Source: Schlesneria sp. (lineage in GTDB: Bacteria > Planctomycetota > Planctomycetia > Planctomycetales > Planctomycetaceae). Taken from it: a stretch of 64,000 bases of DNA. The notes under the pieces are model-generated. The model ran no database searches. It saw only the letters and a list, made by a program, of their open reading frames with translations, and was not told where the DNA came from. Location of the stretch: assembly GCA_028291515.1 (NCBI GenBank), contig JAQGHU010000025.1, positions 62,001 through 126,000 on the forward strand, given 5' to 3'. Positions 25,526-32,656 of the stretch are shown in pieces; position 1 is the stretch's first letter; the number at the start of each line of letters is the position of its first letter. The position numbers and the translations under genes are program-made.

Positions 25526-25570
25526 TTTGTGATAACGGGTCAGCCAATCACACAGACCCGTTATCACAAA
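25526..25570. repeat. Perfect 15-bp hairpin
   Basis: TTTGTGATAACGGGT and ACCCGTTATCACAAA are exact reverse complements around a 15-nt loop. It lies 32 bp beyond the stop of the minus-strand gene at 25602 and may act as a terminator or protein-binding site. Confidence 0.7.
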
Positions 25571-25601
25571 CCACGCCGCAGACGAGATCAAGCTGATCGC
25601 G

Positions 25602-25826
25602 TTACGTCGTGCTTTCGGTCGTTTCAGGTGTGTCTGGCGATGTCAGCCAGTTCGTAATCACGGGATAGTCTTCGCGACGATCGCTGATCGTGTGTGAACT
25701 GCGACGAGCATGCAGTCGACGATGATCGTCTTCGCCTTCGTTGAGATCCGCGTACGCGGGAACCAACGCACCCAGCACCATCAATTGAGCCATCCCGACG
25801 CCAAACACACTTCGAATCGAGTCCAT
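25602..25826 (-). CDS. Small putative secreted protein
   Basis: 74 residues from ATG 25826 (frame open to 25847; AAGGGCG lies upstream of the chosen start). A hydrophobic segment (VFGVGMAQLMVLGALVPAYA) resembles a signal peptide with AYA cleavage. The rest is short, charged and low in hydrophobics (DDHRRLHARRSSHTISDRRE), ending NWLTSPDTPETTESTT. No family recognised. Convergent with the TPR gene, separated by hairpins. Confidence 0.55.
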   Translation of the reverse strand: MDSIRSVFGVGMAQLMVLGALVPAYADLNEGEDDHRRLHARRSSHTISDRREDYPVITNWLTSPDTPETTESTT

Positions 25827-26120
25827 GATACGCCCTTCTGCAAACATCTGAGTTGAGTGTTACTGGCCGACCGCGTCAATGCGGTCCAGCCCCACTACGT
25901 ATACATACGGCCATCGGGGCGCGATCTAACAGAGCAAGTTTTTACTCTGTCGACTTTGCCAGCAATTCAGCAGTTTCTTGCTTAATTTGTTGCCAGATAT
26001 CGACAGACCTTTCATGCAAGACACATTCGCCGACACAGAGAGCTGCCGATATCGGTAAGCCGTGATGCCACGGCAACTTCACTAACCAGAATTATTCACA
26101 AGCCGACATTTTTTTGACCC

Positions 26121-26278
26121 GCCACTGCTTCCGTCATTCCCGCGCAGGCGGGAATCCAGCGAGTTGTTAAGACGGTGTCGATACGAGAACCCTGATATCG
26201 TTCGATCCCCCGCGTCAGTGGTGAATCGCCGCCGATGAACTGGATTCCCGCCTGCGCGGGAATGACGGAAGCAGTGGC
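26121..26278. repeat. 158-bp element with perfect 39-bp terminal inverted repeats
   Basis: Arm 26121-26159 (starts GCCACTGCTTCCGTCATTCC) and arm 26240-26278 (ends GGAATGACGGAAGCAGTGGC) are exact reverse complements. The 80-bp centre is not coding. The arms contain the CCGTCATTCCCGCGCAGGCG motif found singly at 22291, 22460 and 25344, so single copies may be solo remnants. Confidence 0.85.
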
Positions 26279-26497
26279 CTAGGCGACCATCTCACCGACC
26301 CGTGAATAATCCGGGCTAATGGATATCTGCCCGCGGCTATGGAATTTTCTGCCGGAATTCGTGGCGGTTTTCCGCAAACCCCGTGACCTGACATGAAGGG
26401 AAGATGAATTTACGCCCCGCGCAGGTCCCAATCGAGCAGAATCCCGCAACCTGATCTGACTCATCACTTCTTTCCTCTCATTCTTCGAAAGCGTGAC

Positions 26498-27919
26498 ATG
26501 CACAATTCCAGGCCTTACTTCTCGGCGATCGCGGGATTGCTGCTGCTGGGCGGCGTGGCGGTGGCGACGGATTGGCCTCGCTTCCGCGGCCCGAACGGCA
26601 GCGGTGTGAGCGAAGAAACCACGCCGACACCCGTCACGTGGTCACCCGATAAGAACCTGAAGTGGAAGGTGAAGCTGCCCGGCCCCGGTTCATCGTGCCC
26701 TATCATCGTCGGCGACAAGATCTTCGTCACCAGTTGGTCAGGCTACGGTACCGACCGCGGCGACCGCGGCAAACAAGACGCCCTCTTGCGACATCTGACG
26801 TGTCTCGACCGCCAGACGGGCAAGACCATCTGGGACAAGACCGTCAAACCGTACCTGCCCGAAGACGAATACGGCGGGATGTTTGCCGAGCACGGATACT
26901 GCACGCATACACCTGTGTCGGACGGCGAACGAGTCTACGTCTTCTTCGGCAAGACCGGGGCTTTGGCATTTGATATGGAAGGGAATCAGCTCTGGCAAAC
27001 GGCGCTGGGGACTGATTCCAATCGCATGAACTGGGGCTCCAGTTCCAGTCCGGTGCTCTATAAGAACTTGGTCATCGTGACCGCCGCGATGGAAAGCCAG
27101 AAGGTCTACGCACTGGACAAGGCCACCGGGAAACAAGTCTGGCAAGCCGAGGCAGACGCGCTCGCAGCGACCTGGGGAACCCCGGTCCTCGTCGAAGTCG
27201 ATGCCGACCGCACCGACCTCGTCATCGGCGTCCCCGATGAGATCTGGGGCTTCAACCCTGACACCGGCAAGCTGCGTTGGTATTGCGAAGCGTTGAAGAC
27301 ACGCTCGTTCTGCTCCAGCGTCATCACGGATAACAAAGTGATCTACGCGATGGGCGATCAGGGAAGCGGCTCGATCGCCATTAAAGCGGGTGGCAAAGAC
27401 GACATCACGAAGTCGAATGTCCTCTGGACCGGCCGCGACAACAACCGCATCGGCACGCCTGTCCTCGCGGACGGCAAGCTCTATTTTGTCTCCAATCGCG
27501 TCGCCACCTGCGTCGACGCCAAAACCGGCGACCGGATCTACCAGGGTCGCTTAGGAGGCGGTTCGGCTCCGATCGCACAGGATGAAGGTGGCGGCGGTCG
27601 CGGTGCTGGTGGCCCAGGTCGAGGAGGCCCCGGCGGTGGTGGTCCAGGTGGTGGTGGCGGACGCGGAGGTCGCGGCGGGGGCGGAGGCGGTCAGGACTAT
27701 TCCTCACCCGTCGTCGCCGACAACAAGATGTACTACATCGCGCGGAACGGCGAAGCTCACGTGATCAAGCTCGGCGACAAGTTCGAACAACTCGCCACCA
27801 ACCGAGTCACCGAGGACACCGAAGACTTCAGCGCCACCCCCGCCATCAGCGACGGCGCCCTCTACATCCGTTCCAGCAAGTACCTCTACTGCATCGCCGA
27901 AGATGCGAAGAACAAGTAG
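26498..27919 (+). CDS. PQQ-like beta-propeller protein with Gly/Arg-rich insert
   Basis: 473 residues with signal peptide (SAIAGLLLLGGVAVATD) then WPRFRGPNGSGVSEE. Propeller blades: NLKWKVKLPGPGSSCPIIVG, RQTGKTIWDKTV, GNQLWQTALG, GKQVWQAEADALAATWGTPV, GKLRWYCE, IYQGRLGGG. Residues about 362-405 are an insert made almost only of Gly and Arg with a few Pro, in place of a loop between blades. The last blade closes with ALYIRSSKYLYCIAE. Exported, probably PQQ- or other ligand-binding propeller; activity unknown. Paralog of 1535-2896. Confidence 0.9.
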   Translation: MHNSRPYFSAIAGLLLLGGVAVATDWPRFRGPNGSGVSEETTPTPVTWSPDKNLKWKVKLPGPGSSCPIIVGDKIFVTSWSGYGTDRGDRGKQDALLRHLTCLDRQTGKTIWDKTVKPYLPEDEYGGMFAEHGYCTHTPVSDGERVYVFFGKTGALAFDMEGNQLWQTALGTDSNRMNWGSSSSPVLYKNLVIVTAAMESQKVYALDKATGKQVWQAEADALAATWGTPVLVEVDADRTDLVIGVPDEIWGFNPDTGKLRWYCEALKTRSFCSSVITDNKVIYAMGDQGSGSIAIKAGGKDDITKSNVLWTGRDNNRIGTPVLADGKLYFVSNRVATCVDAKTGDRIYQGRLGGGSAPIAQDEGGGGRGAGGPGRGGPGGGGPGGGGGRGGRGGGGGGQDYSSPVVADNKMYYIARNGEAHVIKLGDKFEQLATNRVTEDTEDFSATPAISDGALYIRSSKYLYCIAEDAKNK

Positions 27920-27948
27920 CAGCCGCCAAAGTGGCGCCCGACTTTGCC

Positions 27949-28014
27949 TTTCAATCTGCGTGCTTCTGCGAAATCTGCGGATCAGTATTCATGATCCGCA
28001 GATTTCACAGATTT
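27949..28014. repeat. Repeat AATCTGCGTGCTTCTGCGAA, copy 2
   Basis: Matches 20738-20811 with one short internal deletion; same TTTCAATCTGCG start and CACAGATT end. Confidence 0.75.
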
Positions 28015-28162
28015 GAAGACGAAAGCCAGCGCGCTCGTCCGCGAAGTGATCGGCATGCCAACACTATGCTCGCTTGAAAGTAGAAAAGAGGTGGCCGACG
28101 CGAAGCTCGATTGATAACGTTTTGGACGAGAACTCTATCGTCATCCCGTGAGGTGCCTGCAA

Positions 28163-28522
28163 ATGAAGACCAAACTTCGCGGCATTTTTCTAACGTCCGA
28201 GCACCCCGAACAAACCGCCGCGTTCTATCGAGACGTCGCCGGATTGGACCTCGAACAAGTCGGCGACCCCAGCACGTACATCTACTGGAAACTGGATCAG
28301 GACGGACTTCAACTCGCCATCCACGACGCGCAGAAGTTCGCCGACTACGCCTATCCCGCTCAAGCAACCTCCAACGTCACGCACCTCTATTTTCAGATCG
28401 AACGCCACGAACGGTTTCTCGAACACCTCCAGCAACTCCACATTCAACCTCACGCAATAGATGACATCGTCATCACGGTTGTCGACCCCGATGGGAGAAT
28501 GGTCATGTTCGGAACCGCGTAG
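28163..28522 (+). CDS. VOC-superfamily (glyoxalase-like) protein
   Basis: 119 residues from ATG 28163; the GTG five codons earlier is a less likely start. The fold signature is clear: KLRGIFLTSEHPEQTAAFYR with FYRDVAGLDLE, the YWKLDQDGLQLAIH strand, a second half THLYFQIERHERFLEHLQQL, and the closing VVDPDGRMVMFGTA. His and Glu candidates for the metal site are partly present (HLYFQIE, DPDG), so it could be a metal-binding glyoxalase/dioxygenase relative or a resistance-type binding protein. Cytoplasmic. Single-gene unit. Confidence 0.85.
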   Translation: MKTKLRGIFLTSEHPEQTAAFYRDVAGLDLEQVGDPSTYIYWKLDQDGLQLAIHDAQKFADYAYPAQATSNVTHLYFQIERHERFLEHLQQLHIQPHAIDDIVITVVDPDGRMVMFGTA

Positions 28523-28538
28523 GTAGCACCGATAGTCA

Positions 28539-28641
28539 TGTAGGTTATGCTTCAGCATATCTCTTCGATGCGCTCACCGACTGAAAGCATTGCTCTCAAA
28601 TGTGGCCTCTGCCCCGGGGTGCCAGGGACTCGGAGTCCTCG
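28539..28641. repeat. Two dispersed repeats
   Basis: 28539-28594 is copy 2 of the GTAGGTnATGCTTCAGC family. 28616-28641 (GGGGTGCCAGGGACTCGGAG then TCCTCG) is, with two mismatches, the reverse complement of 63084-63109. Confidence 0.6.
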
Positions 28642-28762
28642 ACGTGGCCGTGTCTTCGCTGGCACAGCGACTTCGATAACCCCGCTATTTTCAGAGAGCC
28701 GCGCTGCGTCAGCACGCGGATAACGTCGTTCGCTGGCATCAATGCCAATCCAGGCAGGCCAG

Positions 28763-29431
28763 CTAGACGAAGTGCGTTTTCAAATGAGCGAGGTCTCCGA
28801 CTTTCGCATCGAGGTAACCAGTTTCGCTGTCGATGAACGTCTCGAAGATCTCATGCTCCGGGCCAATGTAGCACAACGTTTCCCATTCGCGCAGGAAATG
28901 CGTCAATGTGGGAGCGATCGGACGACGAACCGTTCCCTCGTGAGACAGATAGACCACAGGCGGATCGATGTCATCGTTTGCAGTGTAAAGTCCAAGCGAA
29001 TCACCGCAATTCATCGACATGAAGACAAACGAGTTTCGCCACAACTCCGCGCACTCAGGGTCAATGTCATCGAAGACACTTCGAACGCCTTCCGAATTCC
29101 AGCCCATCAGTCGCTCGGAATGGCAGAGGTTCGCGCCACCATAAAAACTGGAATACGAAAACTGAGATGCCATTTCCTCACCAACAAGCGCCACCAACCC
29201 GTCCGTAGGACGACGCCGAAATGTCAGGCTGTACTTGCAACGACACGAACCAGACTCGTTCAACAAAAACGCCGCCAGCGAATCGGGAATCTTGTACTCA
29301 ATCGATGTCTGCAGTTCCGCAAGCTGTTCCTTCGTCAGAGGCTCGTCGGCCTCGGCAGAAACAATCGGCTCGGAACCCAATCGGCTGAGTGATTGCGTAA
29401 ACTGAATCGCTCGCTGAACCCACTCCGACAT
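28763..29431 (-). CDS. SMI1/KNR4-like protein
   Basis: 222 residues, no signal peptide. LTKEQLAELQTSIEYKIPDSLAAFLLNESGS matches the SMI1/KNR4 start (E-x-x-L-G-hydrophobic-P-x-x-L-x-x-F). SFVFMSMNCGDSLGLYTAND with VVYLSHEGTV matches its central G-D-x-hydrophobic and closing strand. Members are often immunity proteins of contact-dependent or polymorphic toxin systems, or regulatory scaffolds. No toxin gene was recognised beside it, so an immunity role is only possible. Standalone minus-strand gene next to repeats. Confidence 0.7.
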   Translation of the reverse strand: MSEWVQRAIQFTQSLSRLGSEPIVSAEADEPLTKEQLAELQTSIEYKIPDSLAAFLLNESGSCRCKYSLTFRRRPTDGLVALVGEEMASQFSYSSFYGGANLCHSERLMGWNSEGVRSVFDDIDPECAELWRNSFVFMSMNCGDSLGLYTANDDIDPPVVYLSHEGTVRRPIAPTLTHFLREWETLCYIGPEHEIFETFIDSETGYLDAKVGDLAHLKTHFV

Positions 29432-29504
29432 TCTTCTTCCTTCACTATGCCGCTTTGGGACAAGCAGTGCGGAACATCAGCTCACGGTTCGCATTGCGAA
29501 ATCA

Positions 29505-29807
29505 TCATTTGGCAATCTGCTGAAGAAGCATTTGTTTTCGCAATTGATGCCGATAAGCGATCGAATAGATGACTTGGAACGCACTAAATGCGGTCATTGC
29601 CCAGAGGAAGTTTGGCGCTGCGACGACTTCCACCAGATTCAGGGAGGCCCCGCCAACCATCGCGACCATCAATATGACCATCACGATCCAGAGCCAACTA
29701 CCTCTGGGGTGGTAGTGGAATTCCTCACCACTCTGTCTCCTCCAATGGAGGAAATTGGCGACTTCGCCGCAGCCAAACACAATTAAGAAGCATGTGGACG
29801 CGTTCAT
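29505..29807 (-). CDS. Small membrane protein, two or three helices
   Basis: 100 residues from ATG 29807 (frame open to 29849). Helices: ASTCFLIVFGCGEVANFL, WLWIVMVILMVAMVGGASL and FLWAMTAFSAFQVIYSIAY, ending in a basic tail RHQLRKQMLLQQIAK. No family recognised. Divergent from the aldolase gene, sharing a ~200-bp upstream region. Confidence 0.55.
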   Translation of the reverse strand: MNASTCFLIVFGCGEVANFLHWRRQSGEEFHYHPRGSWLWIVMVILMVAMVGGASLNLVEVVAAPNFLWAMTAFSAFQVIYSIAYRHQLRKQMLLQQIAK

Positions 29808-30011
29808 GATGGTTCGCACTGACCTCGCGACACCTTGGACCAATCTCATTTCAGCCTACAGCCTCCGCGCTGCACTTTCCAACAGTACCGCTTTCAATCC
29901 GTCGTCGACTTCCGCGATCCCCATGTTTACGATCTATCACCAAAAGATTTTCGTAACACTGCGATCCGATCGCATCGCAAACTGGCCCCCATCCAACCTC
30001 AGGAAACTCCC

Positions 30012-31076
30012 ATGCTCGATAACATTGTGAAGCTGCTGGGTGATAAGGCTGACGAACTCCTCAAGTTCAACACTCCCAAGATCTCGCGCGAGCGACTGCA
30101 TCTGCCATGTGGTGACTGGGTCGATCGGATCTTCGCGTCGTCTGATCGCAACAATCGAGTATTGGCGAATCTGCAGCGGTTGTACGGACATGGTCGACTC
30201 GCGGGAACCGGGTATGTGTCCATTCTGCCCGTGGACCAGGGGATCGAGCATTCGGCGGGAGCCAGCTTTGCCAAGAACCCGGATTACTTCGATGCCGAAA
30301 ACATCGTCAAGCTGGCGATCGAAGGGGGCTGCAATGCTGTGGCTTCGACGTTCGGCGTACTCGGGATTGTGGCTCGCAAGTACGCTCACAAGATCCCGTT
30401 TATTGTGAAGATCAACCACAACGAACTGCTCACCTATCCGAACAAATTCGATCAGGTGATGTTCGGGACTGTGAAACAAGCGCACGAGATGGGTGCGGCC
30501 GCGGTCGGGGCCACCATCTACTTTGGTTCCGAGCAAAGCACGCGACAGATTGTCGAAGTCTCCCAAGCCTTCGCCGAGGCGCATGAACGCGGCCTGGCGA
30601 CAATCCTCTGGTGCTACCTGCGCAATGATGCGTTCAAGAAGGACAAGGACTATCACGTGTCGGCGGATCTGACCGGGCAGGCCAATCACCTGGGAGTCAC
30701 CATTCAGGCCGACATCATCAAGCAGAAGCTTCCCGAGAATAACGGCGGCTTCAAGGCCCTCAATTCAGGTGCCTCCAGTTACGGCAAACTCGACGAACGA
30801 ATCTACACTGAACTGACCAGCGACCACCCCATCGATCTCTGCCGCTATCAAGTCGCCAACTGTTTCATGGGCCGCGCAGGCCTGATCAATTCCGGCGGTG
30901 CCTCGGGCAAGAACGACCTCGCCGACGCCACTCACACCGCAGTCATCAACAAGCGAGCGGGCGGCATGGGACTGATCTCCGGCCGCAAAGCGTTCCAACG
31001 CCCCCTGGCCGACGGCATCGCCCTGCTCAACGCGATCCAGAATGTCTACCTGTGCGAAGACATCAGCGTCGCATAA
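30012..31076 (+). CDS. fbaB: Class I fructose-bisphosphate aldolase (DhnA/FbaB type)
   Basis: 354 residues from ATG 30012, with AGGA upstream; the frame is open from 29835 but the N-terminal motif fits this start. Landmarks: [17 protein letters not shown] (phosphate-binding region), [27 protein letters not shown] and the C-terminal [14 protein letters not shown]. These place it in the archaeal-type class I aldolase family, which uses a Schiff-base lysine and no metal. Reaction: fructose-1,6-bisphosphate to GAP plus DHAP, cytoplasmic, in glycolysis/gluconeogenesis. Standalone unit; an imperfect hairpin (31113-31163) follows the stop. Confidence 0.93.
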   Translation: MLDNIVKLLGDKADELLKFNTPKISRERLHLPCGDWVDRIFASSDRNNRVLANLQRLYGHGRLAGTGYVSILPVDQGIEHSAGASFAKNPDYFDAENIVKLAIEGGCNAVASTFGVLGIVARKYAHKIPFIVKINHNELLTYPNKFDQVMFGTVKQAHEMGAAAVGATIYFGSEQSTRQIVEVSQAFAEAHERGLATILWCYLRNDAFKKDKDYHVSADLTGQANHLGVTIQADIIKQKLPENNGGFKALNSGASSYGKLDERIYTELTSDHPIDLCRYQVANCFMGRAGLINSGGASGKNDLADATHTAVINKRAGGMGLISGRKAFQRPLADGIALLNAIQNVYLCEDISVA

Positions 31077-31112
31077 GCTCTTAGAGTGGCACTAAAGAGA
31101 TGCGCCTACGAA

Positions 31113-31163
31113 GGGATGAGCGTTCAGTGTACCAACCTTCGAACGTCCAACTGAACGCATCCC
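31113..31163. terminator. Imperfect hairpin between convergent genes
   Basis: GGGATGAGCGTTCAGT and ACTGAACGCATCCC pair with one bulged base. It sits between the convergent aldolase and 31180 genes and could terminate both. Confidence 0.45.
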
Positions 31164-31179
31164 ACTCGGGGCGTAACCA

Positions 31180-32154
31180 CTATTTGTCGTTCCATTTGAT
31201 CATGGGGCCCACCTCCACCTTCGGCAGCGAGATCGTAATTCGTGTGTCGTAGGCGACTCTCTTGTCCATATCGACGCGCACTCTGTTCCCGACGGCTCGC
31301 AACATCACTTCGCCACCGTGACCCCGCACCAGAACTCGTTTTCTGGCAGCATCCACATCCAGCCAGCCGCTTCCGATTCTTTCGGCAATCAGGTCTCGAT
31401 GTGTTGCGGACGTGACGACAACCGTGTCCTTCTGAATTATGATGGTGCCGCGACCGGCCGGCACGCGGAGTTGAAGCTGCCCGTCGTTCGCGGAGACCAC
31501 CAGGTAGTTCGCAAAATCTTGGAGGATTGCTGGCTCCGGAACCTGAGGCACCGGGTTCTTGGACAGGTCCAGCCGAGCAATTTCATAACGCAACGAGATC
31601 GAACTAGGACTAAAGAGTTCGCCCACTTCCAGATAGCTAAGCTGGCCAACTCCCCCTTCGCGCGTGACAAACGGCAGCATCGCACGATGCTTTTCTTTAG
31701 GAATGACCTCCTGGAATGAAACCCACTTATCGTTCTCGACCGACTTCAAATCTTCGATGATCGACTGGGGCGTCCTCTTTGGCAGATTACCGGCTTTCTC
31801 CCACCAGGTTCCAACCTTCATTTCAAATATGACGATCGTGATCGATTGGCCATCGGTCTGAAACGCTGCGTCCAGCCCCTCCTGACGAATCCACGCTTTC
31901 AACTTGTCAGTGTAATTGAGTTCCGCGAGTTCGTACGGTTGCGCGGCTTCCACATTCAGCACACCCGGCGGCGGAGCCATAAAGCGGCCGGTATCAAAAT
32001 CGAAAAACAGCGGCCGAAGCTCAACCTCGGTTAACACCCGCCCCAGCACAATGCCATCGAACGACAGACTCGCTGTCCCATCATCCTCGGCAGCGTTCGC
32101 CACATCACAAGCAAGAACGGCAAGCAACAATGGCAGCGCAACACTCTTGATCAT
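31180..32154 (-). CDS. Secreted hypothetical protein
   Basis: 324 residues from ATG 32154 (frame open to 32199). MIKSVALPLLLAVLACDVANA is a signal peptide. The first half resembles a STAND/secretin-N-like pattern (LSFDGIVLGRVLTEVELRPL, LQWL-like KLKAWIRQEGLDAAFQTDGQ), and the second half has paired strands GRGTIIIQKDTVVVTSATHR and ARKRVLVRGHGGEVMLRAVG. I do not recognise a family with confidence. Likely periplasmic. Confidence 0.7.
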   Translation of the reverse strand: MIKSVALPLLLAVLACDVANAAEDDGTASLSFDGIVLGRVLTEVELRPLFFDFDTGRFMAPPPGVLNVEAAQPYELAELNYTDKLKAWIRQEGLDAAFQTDGQSITIVIFEMKVGTWWEKAGNLPKRTPQSIIEDLKSVENDKWVSFQEVIPKEKHRAMLPFVTREGGVGQLSYLEVGELFSPSSISLRYEIARLDLSKNPVPQVPEPAILQDFANYLVVSANDGQLQLRVPAGRGTIIIQKDTVVVTSATHRDLIAERIGSGWLDVDAARKRVLVRGHGGEVMLRAVGNRVRVDMDKRVAYDTRITISLPKVEVGPMIKWNDK

Positions 32155-32199
32155 TGTGAGCTCCAGTTGTCGATTCGATGCAACATCATCTACGTGCAT

Positions 32200-32656
32200 G
32201 GGGCGACGATCCGATTATTGCCTTCTGAAGTTCGCGATGCCAATCTCTCATTCGCTTTCAGTCCCATGAAGGGCGAATCAAACACCATGTTGCCCAAACT
32301 CAACGTGGCCTCTGAGCCACATGGTCATTGTGAATATATGGCTTATATGTATCCGCTGAATACTTCCTACCCTGCCACGAAGACGGTTTGTCAATAACTT
32401 AGCCAGGCATCGGTCTGATCGGGCACTTTTGTCAGTCGACAAATTCACTCTCAAACGCAAGCTTCACTCTTTCCAATACGCGCCACAACGCGAATGGCAC
32501 AAAAGACTTTCGCCAAGACGATGACCCCAATCCTGCGCCCTAACGCAGCGGCTGTGGGCTCTGTGGTGAATATTGTTGCACCGTCGCAAATTGTGACCTA
32601 GGTTCATTGTGGGGCCATCTATGGAATAGTGATCGCATTGTCTGGAGTTCCGCGAC
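32200..32656. other. Intergenic region upstream of hybrid kinase
   Basis: No supported gene; short frames here have no ribosome site. No repeat family was recognised. It probably holds the promoters of the divergent flanking genes. Confidence 0.4.
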
